Source: Diphasiastrum complanatum (Eukaryota; Streptophyta; Lycopodiopsida; Lycopodiales; Lycopodiaceae). From it: 64,000 nt of DNA. Every line of letters starts with the position of its first letter. The first letter of the stretch is position 1. The stretch covers positions 6,269,815 to 6,333,814 of the forward strand of contig CM055093.1 of the NCBI GenBank assembly GCA_029204225.1. Direction: 5' to 3'. Below, piece by piece: positions 11,673-22,834 of the stretch. The notes under the pieces were generated by a model. The model searched no databases. It saw only the letters and a list, made by a program, of their open reading frames with translations, and was not told where the DNA came from. The position numbers and the translations under genes were made by a program.

Positions 11673-11675
11673 TGA
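11574..11675 (+). pseudogene. Start of a Copia gag-like frame, truncated
   Basis: ATG at 11574 opens a frame of 33 codons (MDQSTSNPTFDLSKPDSV and on) that ends as it runs into the LTR starting at 11673. Its place downstream of a primer site and leader suggests the first codons of a gag gene. It is too short to assign by itself. Confidence 0.4.
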
Positions 11676-12119
11676 TATAATCAAAGTGATTCTCAATTCA
11701 GAGTAGACTAATCTTATTAGTACTCACTCAAAAACACCACACTCAAGTGGAAGAAGAAACTTTATTGAAAAAGAAGAGGAATCACAAGAAGCTATGCTTC
11801 ATAAACAATGAACTGAATTATCATGAAGGAGGGCGCCCATATGCTCTTATAGAGACTGGCCTTGCTATAAAGCAAAAGCTATTTGCCTACTATACCATTT
11901 GGTAAAAGCAATTATGCTGATTACGGAGTCTCAAAAATAGCAATCTATGCTAACATGATCATAAAATAGTATTCTTTACTATTCTACCAAAATTGATATT
12001 AACTTAGGTACTTAGTCAATCTTAGACTTTAACTTATACTAAAAATAAAAATAGGCCTTTGAAATAGCTCGCAGACTAGCCTCTACAATTAATTGATTAA
12101 TCCATTAATTTCTAATACA
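11673..12119 (-). repeat. 3' LTR of Copia V
   Basis: About 447 bp with TG...CA ends on both strands (+ strand TGATATAATC to TTCTAATACA). The polypurine tract lies immediately outside its right end, which fixes the orientation as - strand. The partner LTR was not found. Confidence 0.8.
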
Positions 12120-12129
12120 CCCCCTTAAT

Positions 12130-13970
12130 GGATAATTGTTTATCAATTACACCTAGAAGTGTCTTGAACTTCTGAAACTTTTCACGACCAACTCCTTTTG
12201 TGAAGATATATGCAACTTGATCATTGGTGTCACAGTAGATCAACTCTACTTCACCACTCTGCAACTTTTCTCGTATGAAATGCTGCTGAACTTCAATATG
12301 TTTTGTCCTGCTATGAAACACCAGATTCTTTGCAAGCTAAATGCAACTCTGATTGTCACACCAAAGTACTGTATATACTCTGCCTCTGTAGAAGATAAAG
12401 CAATCGTTGGTTGTTTTTACTACTCCAAGATATTGCTCCAGTTCCAAGATTAAATGTATATCATGTAGTCATCCTTCTATCTTCTACATTTCCTGCCCCG
12501 TCAGCATCAACAAAACCCTCAAGTTTTATGTATGTTCCTTTACCATAATGAATGCCACACCTGAGTGTCCCTTTCACATAACGTAAAATCCTCTTTGCTG
12601 CTTTCCAATGACAAACTTTTGGTAAAGACATGAATTGACTCACCATACCCACTGCATATGAAATGCCTGGTCGAGTAGTCGTCTAAATAAGACTACCTAC
12701 AAGCTCCCTATAAAGTGTTTCATTCACACTTTCAGAGTTTTCCTCTTTTGTAAGCTTTACACCTGGATCATAAGGTGTAGTAATGGACTTACAATCAAGC
12801 ATGTTAAACTTCTTGAGTAACTCTCTTGCATACTTTGCTTGTGATATGAAAACAATTTCCTTAGACCTCCAAACTTCAATACTCAATACTGAAGACTCTC
12901 CAAATCTATCATATCAAACTCCTGTGAACAATTGTTCTTTATCTTCTCTATTAGTGACTTATTTGACCTTGTGATAATAAGATCATCTACATAGAGAACA
13001 ATAATGACTATGTCACCTGAATCTTTCATAATATATAGTGTTGACTCCGACATGCTTTTATGAAAATTTTGCTTCAAAAAAGAATTGTTGATGCGTGTAT
13101 ACCATGCTCTAGGTGCTTGTTTCAACCCATATAATGCTTTCTTTAACTTGCAAACCAAGTGCTTTTTGCCTTCAACCTCATAACCTTGAGGTTGCTCCAG
13201 GTAAACCTCCTCTTCAAGGTAACCGTTCAAGAAAGCACTCTTGACATCCATTTGTTGAATAACCGATCTAAAAAGAGATGCAATCGCAAAGACACTCCTC
13301 AAAGTATTCATTAAGGTGCAAAAGTTTTGTAGTCAATTCCTTCCCTCTGAGCATATCCTTTGGCTACTAATATGGCTTTATCCTTATCTATAGAACCATC
13401 AGACTTAAACTTGGTTCTATAAATCCACTTGCAACCAATCGGTTTCTTACCTGCTGGAAGTTCAACAAGATCCCATGTCTCGTTTTTCATAATAAAACTG
13501 TACTCCTCATCCATAGCAGTCTTCCAAACTTGTTCCTTAGCAGCATCTTCATAAAATAAAGGATCCTCATAATCCAATATTGAAGCCATAAACGCATAAT
13601 GCGTTTCTTCACCAGCTTCACGATAGTATCCACCTGAACGTGTCAATCTCTTAGCTCCTTGTTGACTCGATCCCTCATCCAATATTTGACTATCTTGTAT
13701 AGTCTCACAATACCATCTTGGTAATTTCTTTGTAGGTGACGCAGAAGGAGAATATGTATCAAATATTCTTGACCTTTCCTTTCATTTACCAAGATCCACC
13801 TGTGTACTCAACCTTGGTTCAATTTGTGTAGAAGTTGTATCACATGGACCTATATCTTTCTGAACATCATCTATAACCGGAGTTTTTGATGTAGGAGAAA
13901 ATACATCTTCCTCATGATCTTCTAGGTTAGAAGACTCACTTTCTTCGAACACAACATCCCTGCTCACAAT
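12130..13970 (-). pseudogene. Copia pol remnant: integrase end, reverse transcriptase, RNase H
   Basis: From right to left: VSRDVVFEE-type integrase end (13967), a linker, then reverse transcriptase [20 protein letters not shown] (about 13311-13370), QQMDVKSAFLNGYLEEEVYL (about 13190-13255), KALYGLKQAPRAWY and the catalytic YVDD at 12982-12993. RNase H blocks follow: AKRILRYVKGTLRCGIHYG (about 12550-12610) and the closing HSRTKHIEVQQHFIREKLQ with FTKGVGREKF (12160-12320). There are at least four frame breaks, and the RNase H catalytic part (about 12330-12460) is degenerate. Confidence 0.9.
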
Positions 13971-13983
13971 TTTTCAAAATATA

Positions 13984-14660
13984 CCTCGAGTTGAGACACT
14001 TTGCCAGTTTTGCACTATGGGCAAGATTGAGACCAAGGATCACTTTATCTTCAGATGTCCTGTTTGTATATTATGAGATCAGAGGAAGATTCTTTTGTCT
14101 CTTCAGAGACTTCCTAATCACATTTCGTTTTCTCATCACAAATGTGGATCTATGCTGCGTCACGCTCATGATTCATGAGATGGTAATACTTCGGAGCATT
14201 CTAGGCCATACATAGTCACAGCTCCAGATCACCTCTTTCTTCTCCAAGAGAAGATCTCACAATGTCCTTGAGTTTGATGACGAGACAGATATTCACACCT
14301 GGGACCAGCATAGAGATCAAAGACACCATATACAACATCCTATGACTATTACAGACACTTGACACACTTCGAGGCCACGTACCCAGTGATCACATACTCC
14401 GAAGTCAACAACAGCGACAACGATCCACTCCCGACACACCCTTTGGGACTGCCCGTATCAAAGCTTTCTTCAACATGATTAGATGATGACAAGACACTTT
14501 TATACATTTTATATCTAGGCTTTTTCTCCTTAGTTCCAGATTTCTATATGCATTTATAGTCCTGGAGACGTTTTTACGCTCGTGCAATTTTCATAATACA
14601 CATTTGACATGTACTTCATCTTATAAGCATTAATAGAGCTTTCTTTCTTCCTTTTCTCTG
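13984..14660 (+). mobile_element. LINE copy D, 3' fragment
   Basis: A 5'-truncated piece of the same LINE family. One frame near 14000-14065 reads CQFCTMGKIETKDHFIFRCP, a complete CX2CX9HX4C knuckle, better preserved than in copies A-C. The conserved 3' word ACACATTTGACATGTACTTC occurs near 14595, then CATTAATAGAG and a short C/T-rich tail (about 14638-14660). No ORF1 or reverse transcriptase is present. Confidence 0.78.
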
Positions 14661-14663
14661 CCC

Positions 14664-15110
14664 ATGGATGTAAGGTTTGGGGCAGAAACATTCCATGTTT
14701 CTCATTGGGCAGAAATTGAACAAGTCCAGAAAAGATTATACATGAGATTCAAGCACACGACACCTTATCCCATTCTCTTAGCTGAAACGGATCTTTTCTC
14801 TTTTAAGGCCATAACAATGCTAACAATGATCCGCTACCTTGGATGCATTAAAAATATGCAAGGTGAACAGCTTTTAGAGCAACTCAAAGTTGCCAGCTTC
14901 CTCAAAAGACTTGGCACTGGGTGGTGGCTTGGCATAAAAAAATGGCTTAACTTAATGAAAAATTCCACAAGATGGCTAAAAACAGCCAAGATTTGGAGCT
15001 CAATCTGAAAATCCATCATTACAAGTAATGGATACATCGAACAATATGAGGTCCAATACAGCACCCTATCATAGTGCATATTTCTATGCCAAAGAAATGT
15101 GCTATTTCAA
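14664..15110 (+). pseudogene. Fragment of a second LINE family (ORF2 C-terminal part)
   Basis: A frame of 114 codons (14664-15008) reads WAEIEQVQKRLYMRFKHT, TPYPILLAETDLFSFKAITM and TMIRYLGCIKNMQG. These blocks resemble the region after the reverse transcriptase in a plant LINE family (the WRKIEQIQK...TPYPILLIEA type, recalled from family knowledge). It differs clearly from copies A-F. Alignable but broken sequence continues to about 15110. It begins within a few bases of the tail of LINE D. Confidence 0.6.
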
Positions 15111-15664
15111 GGATACGAACCAACTCGAATAACTTCAGACTTGATATCGGAAACAACATAATGGGTTCTGTCAAACTTAAAATGGAATATCATGTTTAAA
15201 GCCTGTGTAATGAAGGGGACCTGGAAACCAAAATGCAGCATCTTAGGACTTGCAAGAGCTTACACATGTTACTAGACTTCAAGGAAAAGTTTCAAAACTT
15301 AGAACAATCTTTACAAAACTTCCTATGACTCAAGAAAATAAGAACCCTTCAAAGCTTCAATGTTAAAGCTTACATGCATAGAAAGGTTATATTGAAATAC
15401 TTTGTTCATAGAAATTTCATGAGCTCAATAATTTTAAAATCACTTCTATGTCAGACCCATAACCAAAAAGCATTGATAATACTAAGTTGTAAAGGGAGCG
15501 ATTTTAACAAAAAAGTTCAAGTTTCCAATACAAATTGATTGAAACCAATGCAGAAGATGTCTTTAAACACAGCTTTCCTGATACGACATAGTTGTAACCT
15601 ACGCTTTATGCACGTTAAAGAGACTGACATTTCGAACAATGAACATATACATGCTAGAGCTTAC
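15111..15664. other. Unassigned sequence 3' of the PEX16-like exons
   Basis: AT-rich DNA with many stops in all frames. If the PEX16-like locus is a real gene this would be its next intron on the - strand. I see no further exon here. Confidence 0.4.
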
Positions 15665-16514
15665 GAGAATTGCCTTGAGAGACCTCAGAAGGTCGTGCAG
15701 AAAGTAATTGGGATTGTGACCATGATGGCCTTCCCATGCCCCCTACCCTTTCACCGAATTTAACCAAAGACTGCTTGGCCCAAGTTTCCATACTTTGTGA
15801 AGAGGGATTTTTGATATCCTTATCATTTCCTTTTGAATGACTCTTGCCAGCAGTGAAGGGGGAAGTTCTGTCGTTTCTTGCCGAGGAAACCATCTCTCTA
15901 TTGTCTCTCATTGATGTCTCTTCATTTCCTATATTGTCTTCCAAATTTTGTGTTTCCCCTCCATCCAAAAGTATTCTATATCCACTATTATGAAAGATGA
16001 TTATTCGAATAAGAGTTCTGCAAAACCAAACAAATATTTTGTGGATAGCATTGTCGCTTGCAATTAGGACATCCCTTGGATCATCAATGGCGCTTTACTA
16101 TGATGCACAAAAAGAGAAAAACCTAGAGCACTCTAAAGAGATTATTTGCTCCTTCCATCATCATTAAAACTAGAATTGCAAGATATTTCCTACATTTGAA
16201 TGATTTGGAGGTACTTCATTTTATAGATTGTATGTCCTTATAACAGGCTACTAACACTTACTTGACAGCCTCATTCATGGCTATAGGAGTCCATTTGGTT
16301 TCATTTCCAAGAAAATAATCGGCAGTAACTTCGACTAGTACATCGAACTCTTTCACAATTGACAGCATGAAGCTCCATGGAAAGCACTTCTGCTGCTTAG
16401 GAGCTGAAACTGAATGTTGGCCAAGACTTGCACTAGCTTGATTTGGTGGCATGAGGGGAGTTGTTTCGATGATGTATCGATTTAAAACAGTTAATAAACC
16501 CACTAATGTTGAAA
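15665..16514 (-). CDS. PEX16: PEX16-like peroxin, two internal exons (partial gene)
   Basis: Two - strand exons join in frame: 16514-16262 (253 nt) and 16017-15665 (353 nt), giving 201 codons without a stop. The 244-bp intron starts GTAAGTG and ends TTTTGCAG; the upstream exon is preceded by GAAATGCAG and the downstream one followed by GTAAGC. The protein reads STLVGLLTVLNRYIIETTP, FMLSIVKEFDVLVEVTADYF, NETKWTPIAMNEAVK, then IFHNSGYRILLDGGETQN and GRPSWSQSQL. These follow the order of plant PEX16 (SSE1), a peroxisomal/ER membrane protein that helps recruit peroxisomal membrane proteins. The N-terminal and C-terminal parts of the roughly 360-residue family were not found in the window. Intact splice sites favour a real gene with very long introns, or a recent gene-fragment copy. 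The family match is from memory, so it is firm but not certain. Confidence 0.75.
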
Positions 16515-17753
16515 CTGCATTTCAACAATATTTTCAAAAAAGTTAGTTTAAAAAAATATTGCATAAAAAATTATTACATTTGAAAAAAAAAAACTAACGC
16601 GCGAAAATACAATTTAAATATAAAAAGGGTGCGAAGCAAATATTGAATCGCAAATATTATCCATCATTGTAACTAAACCAAGTAGTAACATAATAGCCCC
16701 ACTATCTTGCATGGACCCATACAAGCTCCTCTAAAACCACATTCATTGCATTGATCAATGCCTAGTTTCTCCACAAATTTCTCAAGTGTTGAATGCCAGA
16801 ACTCAAATTTCCATCAGGCAATGGGTCTATTATGTACACTACCTGCTTTTTCCAGATAAACTGTAGATATTACATTGATCATGATGGTAGTACATTTGCT
16901 AGCTATCCATATGATTACACAAGAAAACATTATTGTGAGGCTGCATTCAAGTTCAAACAATCAAGAAGTATGATCTTGCATGATGGCAGATGAAAGGATC
17001 TGCAAGGACATGCAGGTTACAGTGAAGCATGGAGCTTCAATAAGACCTCAAGTAAAGGTTTGGTATATGGCCCCAAAGAGCTTAAAATGTAGCTCAAGTT
17101 GAGGCTTCAACCACATTCATATAAGTTGCAACAAGGTGGCTGCAAGAAGTTGAGTTGGAAATATAGCTCTTAAGAAAGCCCTAAAAAAAGCAAAGGGAAG
17201 TCTGAAACATGCCCATTTACGAGCTTGGGAGATGGCCCAAGAATGAGGTAATTGCTGCATTGTGCAGCTAAATCATTTTGCCGATCTATGTGTATTGCGC
17301 AAAGAAGAGATCTTGCCAAGTTTGGGATAGAAACGAAAATTTCTAACAAGAGATGATTGACCAGCTGCAAACATACCTCACCAGCTCCCTCCATTCTGCT
17401 GCCCCAGTCTCTCCTACATCCAAACCATACAAAAACACCAACAGGAAAAAGAAAAACCAGAAGTTTCCAAAGAATACTATCCATGGAAGTCTAGAAAGAT
17501 CCACCTAGGCACCATATGAAGAAAGCTGACAAATATATCTAGTGTTTGGGGATATTTTCCTAAGAAGGAAAGGATTCTAGCTATTGCATGTTCTGCATTT
17601 TTACATAGCATTTGCGCTCTTACCATGGAAATTTTTCTTGCGCGGTTTTCTTTTTTCTACATGGCTCTTTTCTAGGTGATGCTACTTCTAGGTTTTAGCA
17701 AGGGAAGCATTAATTATTTTGGCTTATCACTCCCACAATTTTGAGTACACACT
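16515..17753. other. Unassigned region upstream of the PEX16-like exons
   Basis: A poly(A/T)-rich stretch (16540-16640) and otherwise unremarkable AT-rich sequence. A - strand frame at 17170-17484 has no family resemblance I recognise. No PEX16 first exon was identified. Confidence 0.4.
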
Positions 17754-18468
17754 TGTTAGAAGTCACTACTTGTCCTATTTGTCCTTTAATGGAGATTCCT
17801 TTGTTGATGCTTTGACTGCGAAGTCGAGGTACTACAAAGTACACCTTGGACAGTTGTCAGGGGTCATCAGAGTTTATTTTCTCCCTAGGTGGAATCTTCT
17901 CCAGAGATAGCATGGCGAGTACAAAGCTTTCTCCAGGCTTGGATTGCATGACTTCATGGGGTTAATGCCATATTTAATGAAGTTGGGGCAATGTATATAG
18001 TTTTGACCCAAGGAGCATTTTTTAGCTTTTAGTCCATGTACTCAAGTTTGAAGAGGCCCAACTCATAATGGGGGTCCGTGGGGCAAGTGACCTTCTTCTC
18101 CAATTAGCACTTGGCTGTCCAATGCCAAGGCTTTTCATTTGCTTTTGTAAGTCCTATGTAACACATGGCTCTTGGCTGTTGGCTTTTGGATATTCACATT
18201 GGGAACCATTGGCCTTTGGATTTCTCTATCTCTACAAGTATAAAAGGCACCCTCTTTATGTTGAAGAGAGGAGGAAGAGTCTGAAGAGGCTGGCGAGACC
18301 AGAGAGAGTGACAATGCTTGTGTACATACATTCTTTGTATAGAGATTTGTCTCCATTGATATCCTACTTTGCTTCCACTTGTATGCATAATTTGTGATTG
18401 TTCATAGAATGTTAATCACTTAATTCATCGTGAATGTTTTCGCTTCTAGTTCACATTGAATTCCGACA
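17754..18468 (+). repeat. Copia-type LTR (+ strand, element J)
   Basis: A region of about 715 bp with TGTTAGAAG at the left and TTCCGACA at the right. A TATA-like box (AAGTATAAAAGGC, about 18236) lies where an LTR promoter is expected. The right end is fixed by the primer site that follows directly. The left end is inferred from the TG dinucleotide and is less certain. Confidence 0.68.
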
Positions 18469-18480
18469 TGCTATCAGAGC
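18469..18480 (+). other. Met-tRNA primer binding site of element J
   Basis: TGCTATCAGAGC differs from the canonical TGGTATCAGAGC by one base and starts right after the LTR's CA. About 180 bp of leader follows before element K interrupts at 18659. Confidence 0.8.
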
Positions 18481-18658
18481 GGGTTCATAGGCTGCATGAT
18501 TAACACTCATAGCCTCTACATTCTGGAAATTATTATGCATATTGGAAGGTAGGCAGATGGGTGATTTTGTTCCGGCAAATAAAGTCTTTGAAGGGTGCAT
18601 TTTTAAGCAGATTAGGCGCACTTTACAATGTCTTTGTGAGCAGGTTTGTGTCAAAATT

Positions 18659-19075
18659 TGTAATACAAATTCTAAATGGAGTTACTAGTCCTACTAGCAC
18701 TCACACAAACCAAGCATAGAGATTAAAGAGAATTCAGATTATAGGAGAATTGAGCAAGCTCTAACATATTCGAATGAACTTGTGGTGGGGTGCCAGCCTA
18801 TAATATATACTTTCTCTAATCTATGTGAAAAGCTAAAAGCCTAAAGCAAATAGCAAAAGAGCGAAAGCTAATTGCTAAAAATTACTACCTATATTGGGTA
18901 AAGACCCAAGGTGAATTTCTAAGTACTAACTAGATCCTAATCTAAAAGTAGTGCACCCACCTACATGCATAAGTAATAAAAAACAAATTTACTATCAATA
19001 GTAATGGCCTATAATAGCACGCAGGCATGGCCAAACTATTATTAAGGGGTATCAAATAAACATTGATTTCTAACA
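18659..19075 (-). repeat. 3' LTR of Copia K
   Basis: 417 bp with TG...CA ends on both strands (+ strand TGTAATACAA to GATTTCTAACA). The polypurine tract adjoins its right end. Confidence 0.8.
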
Positions 19076-19084
19076 CTCCCCCTT

Positions 19085-19270
19085 AGTGTTTACTTTGTTA
19101 TCTATTACTCCTAGAAGTTTTCTAAACTTCTAAAATTTTACTTTGCCAAGTCCTTTGGTAAAGATATCTGCAACTTGCTCTTCCGTGGGACAATAGATCA
19201 CCACTTTGAATTTTCTCTCTGATGAAGTGTTGTTGTACTTCCAGGTGCTTTGTTCTGCTATGGGGAAAAA
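19085..19270 (-). pseudogene. Copia RNase H end (element K)
   Basis: The - strand reads HSRTKHLEVQQHFIREKIQS, then a frameshift and a block related to ADIFTKGLGK. This is the closing part of Copia pol. It matches element V closely and sits directly next to gag because of an internal deletion. Confidence 0.8.
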
Positions 19271-19275
19271 CTGGA

Positions 19276-20197
19276 TTAAGATGTCGACGCCGAAAACAAA
19301 TCATAGTCTTCAAGATCCAAAGCACTCAATTTTGCATTAGATGTTTTTTCTTCTTCAGCAAAATTCCCATCCTGCTTTTTCTTGAACTTGTTATGCCAGC
19401 ACTCCTTTGCATAATGTCCTGAATTTTCGCAAATAAAGCAGTTTCCTTTTCGAACCACTTTTTTTTCGTCTTCTGATCGATTTGATTGATTCTCCTCCGT
19501 ATCTTGCTGCTTCTTCTTCTTCTTCTTCCCTTTGCCACCCTACTTGGAACTTTGGTCTTGCTTCTTTGCCAGGAATGCCTGTTCCTTGAAAATCGTCCCC
19601 GTTAACAATATTTTGTCGTCTCATCTCTTCCTGTCGTAATATGGCATTCAACTCATCGAAAGAAGGCCTCGTTTCCCAAAACGATAGCATCATTACAAAG
19701 TTCTGATAAGCCAAAGGTAGACTATTAAGCACAATGGATACTAAAACTAAATCTTGAACACTTTCTCCAACCGCAATAAGTTGCCCAATAAGTTGCGCTC
19801 TCAAATCTTTCACCCGAGTAAAATAGTCTGTTACTAATTCACCCGTACCCATCTTCAATGTATGTAGCTTATTAGTCAAGAACAAAATGCGTGATTGATT
19901 CACCGTCTCATACAGGTTCTTCAATATATCCCAAGCCTCCTTGGGTCCAACAGCATCTCTGATATAAGGTATGATCATATCTCTATCGGACAAGTTCATG
20001 ATATGATGAGTTTTTCTTCGACGTCTTTGATACTCCCGCAACTCCCTGTCAGTATTAGGAGGAATCTCGACACCTGTGACAATTTCCCAATATTCTTAAT
20101 CATGGAGAATATTTCGCATCTTAAACTTCCATATATTGTAGTTCGTTCCATCTAGCTTGCTAGACTCCGGCAACACAGCATCATTTAACCCTGCCAT
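19276..20197 (-). pseudogene. Copia gag with zinc knuckle (element K)
   Basis: The frame starts with ATG at 20197 (MAGLNDAVLPESSKLDGTNY), has a stop near 20097, then runs on through SDRDMIIPYIRDAVGPKEAW, LKMGTGELVTDYFTRVKDLR and SIVLNSLPLAYQNFVMMLSF to a frameshift near 19540. The CX2CX4HX4C knuckle CFICENSGHYAKEC lies at about 19398-19440. Gag packages element RNA into virus-like particles. Apart from the early stop and one frame change it is well preserved. Confidence 0.88.
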
Positions 20198-20275
20198 AAT
20201 ACTGATCTATAGCAACTTCCAACAACCTAATTTTTAACTATGCAATCTGCCTTGAAGTCAGTGATCTGATCTGTA

Positions 20276-20418
20276 CCAGCAAACAGGTCTTTTAGAAAAC
20301 CAGCAAACAGGACTATCAGAAAACTAGCGAACAAGCATGTCAGAAAACTAGCGAACAGGACTATCAGACAACCAGTGAACAGGCCTGTCAGAAAACCAGC
20401 AAACACATCTGCTGCCAG
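20276..20418 (-). repeat. 24-bp tandem repeat in the leader of Copia K
   Basis: Five full units and one partial unit of 24 bp (consensus CCAGCAAACAGG + ACTATCAGAAAA on the + strand) lie about 80 bp upstream of the gag start on the - strand. Unit starts are 20276, 20300, 20324, 20348, 20372 and 20396. Units differ at a few positions each. Confidence 0.9.
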
Positions 20419-22803
20419 TCAGCAATCAGCCTACAAATATTCTCCTAGGAAATCGGTGTTGTCTTCCTTATTTGATGATTATTATATGAAATGCATCACT
20501 AATTCGCGATTCAAATTGACAGCTCACAAGACATAGTTCAAGTGCCTTTTAACCAAAAATCTTGGATGGTAATTAATTTGGGATATCAAATCACGAAGTT
20601 CTCATGTTTGGACTTAACCAATATAAATATGAGTTGTAAACTCTGCAATTACATTTTTTTGTGATTAACCAATACTCACAACCAGAGTCCTAGGTTCTAC
20701 CAATGTTTCCTTGAAATGTGATTCAAACTGAAATAAAACATTAGGATAAAGAACATCAAAAAAAAAAATCACAGATTATTCCTTTCAAGATAAGATTTGG
20801 TTCAAAAATAATCATCATTGAATCAATGCACAGACCTCTCCTATATCTAGGCTACACAAAAATTCAATTCAAGTCAATAGAACTTTCAGTAAATCAATGC
20901 ACAAGTAATACAGCTCTCATGTATCTGATCTATGTGAATATCCTAGTGTCTAAGGGCCTATGGAGTCTGATGCTATTTATAGTGTCAAAGGCCTACATTA
21001 GGGCTAGGTGTATAAGTGTCACCATTGACGTGTGTTGCTATCATGACATTCATACACAAGGGCATATGCATCCAAATGCTCCCACACTGAAAAATCATTG
21101 TCCTCATTTTAGCCATATATAAGGTAGCATCAAGTAGGAACAACGTCCATAGCAAGCAATATAGGATCTGGAGAAAACCGAAGAATAGAAGAGGGTAGAA
21201 AAGACAAAGCTGTAAATTATCAGGAAAAGTAGCATCAAAGGGAGCCTCATTTGCACTGGCACCATGTAACAAGCTCGCATAGAATGTATCAAAACTTGTG
21301 GTGTGCAGCAGTAAAGGATATTTCTTTGGAAAAAGATAGAAAATTCTAGCGAGCCTGCACTAAAACAATCGATTGCCTACAATAATGTACTGATATTCTA
21401 GATGCTGTCCAGCATAAAAAAGGACCTGTGCGATTTTATGGAGGCTGCCCACAATATCTTAGAACACCCACTCCATCTTTCATAGCACACTATCTTTTAG
21501 AGCAAGACTCAGGCGGATCAGCTTGATGAGCAATGAACCTCTTGGAATTGGCAAAACACACTTTTGTTGAAATCTGCCAGTATACTGACTATAATGCATT
21601 GGATTTCTTGAGCCTACTGGGACAGGTATCACCAAATCAATTTTTCAAGTAATGTCCTGAATCTACACCTAACTAGTTTCTCACCGATGGTGAAAGTTTA
21701 GCAGGGTTTTACTGATTATGCCAACTGGGGAGAGAGGAGTTGTGGCTGTTACTTCAAGGCATGCAAGAAACAAAAGTATGGAGTCGCTCAGAGCCCTGAA
21801 CAATTTAAATTTGTACCGATTAGAAGATGATTAAATTAAGCAAGAACCCAAAACGAGAAAACGATGCCATTTTCTTTGTGCAAATAGAACGTACTCGCAA
21901 AATTGTGTCTAGGATGCACTACCTGCTTCAGGTGCGACTTCTGAATTTGCTAGTCTCTCTGGCAAAAGCCAAGTCAATGTCTGCAAAATAGCACATTATA
22001 TCGTCAAATATAACTCGGAAATAAGTACAAGCAATATCGGAAGGCATTAAGGCATTTGCAGATGCCTATTGCTCATTTTCAGAATCAATTGACAAGCTAG
22101 CTTGATTTAATTCCATGTCAACTCATTTTAGGTACAAGGAAACGCTGTAGTGCTACCGCTTCTGTATGCATCATCTATCAAATCTGCAATTAAAAGCTAG
22201 AGGCAAATTGGCTCACATTGGCAACACTTTCCAGGGAGGACAGCCATTGCTGATTGCGCCGAACCCAAGAGGTGTAGGCCTCCATAGGGCTTTCAGCTTC
22301 ACGATCCAAACAAACCCACAAACTATGCTACTGAAGATTGTGATGGGTCATGTTGGATGCAAGCCTTGTGAGGGGGGGCACGTGTTTCTTGCTGCTGCCT
22401 GTCCTGCCTCCATAGCTCGCAGCAGCTACATCCAAGCCTCAAGGCAACAATCACTACCAAATCACTACCATTTCCGTTGCTCGAAAGTGACCTTACCCTG
22501 GCTCGCAAGGCTGTCAGATCCTAAAGTCCTAATGAAGGCTAGGTCTGCCTGAGATGCCGACAAGAAAGGAGAGCATAGGGAATGATTGGTATGATCTAAG
22601 GGTGGTGTGCTTTGCTCTTGACCTCAAGGGATGAGAGGATGTCCGATGGTGTTTAACAGTCGCACCAATGCGGCTAGGACGCATGTGCATTGTGTGGGCC
22701 AAAGGGGGCTGCCCGGGGTGCATTTTGAGGCTTTTGAACTGGGGTCGCAAGGGTGGTGCCCGTGTCTGCGGGGGCTACTGCATGCATCAACCACCAATTA
22801 CCA
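20419..22803. other. Unassigned intergenic sequence
   Basis: About 2.4 kb without a recognisable gene or transposon domain. A + strand frame at 22166-22552 (128 codons) has no motif I recognise and is probably chance. Confidence 0.4.
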
Positions 22804-22834
22804 TATCTTGGGGATTTGTCAGAATCAACCAACA
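22804..22834 (-). repeat. LTR stub of element G
   Basis: 31 bp ending ...CAACCAACA match 27478-27508 with two mismatches. Reading on the - strand they begin TGTTGGTTGATTCTGAC after a purine tract, as a 3' LTR start should. The match stops after 31 bp, so the rest of the LTR has been lost. Confidence 0.65.

Larger units (their letters stand above)
11673..13975 (-). mobile_element. Copia element V, - strand, 3' LTR plus part of pol
   Basis: Read on the - strand: end of integrase, reverse transcriptase, RNase H, a polypurine tract (AAGGGGG, about 12120-12126) and one LTR. The upstream gag, protease and integrase core are missing. The left border lies in the gag-like frame of the + strand element; the right border abuts LINE D. 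V and K (18659-20197) share matching RNase H ends, so they belong to one family. Confidence 0.88.
18659..20197 (-). mobile_element. Copia element K, - strand, internally deleted
   Basis: On the - strand: gag (20197 to about 19280), then directly the last part of RNase H (19270-19085), a polypurine tract (AAGGGGGAG, about 19076-19084) and a complete LTR. Protease, integrase and reverse transcriptase are gone, so gag is joined to the end of pol. No 5' LTR was found at the high-coordinate side. Confidence 0.85.

Noticed and set aside
17170-17484. Possible first exon of the PEX16-like gene
   Set aside because: It lies upstream on the right strand, but the translation does not resemble the PEX16 N-terminus and has no suitable donor in phase.
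20826-21292. Frames of 60-100 codons on both strands
   Set aside because: Overlapping, motif-free and in AT-rich sequence.
22166-22552. 128-codon + strand frame
   Set aside because: No recognisable motif, composition typical of chance, and no supporting splice or promoter signal.
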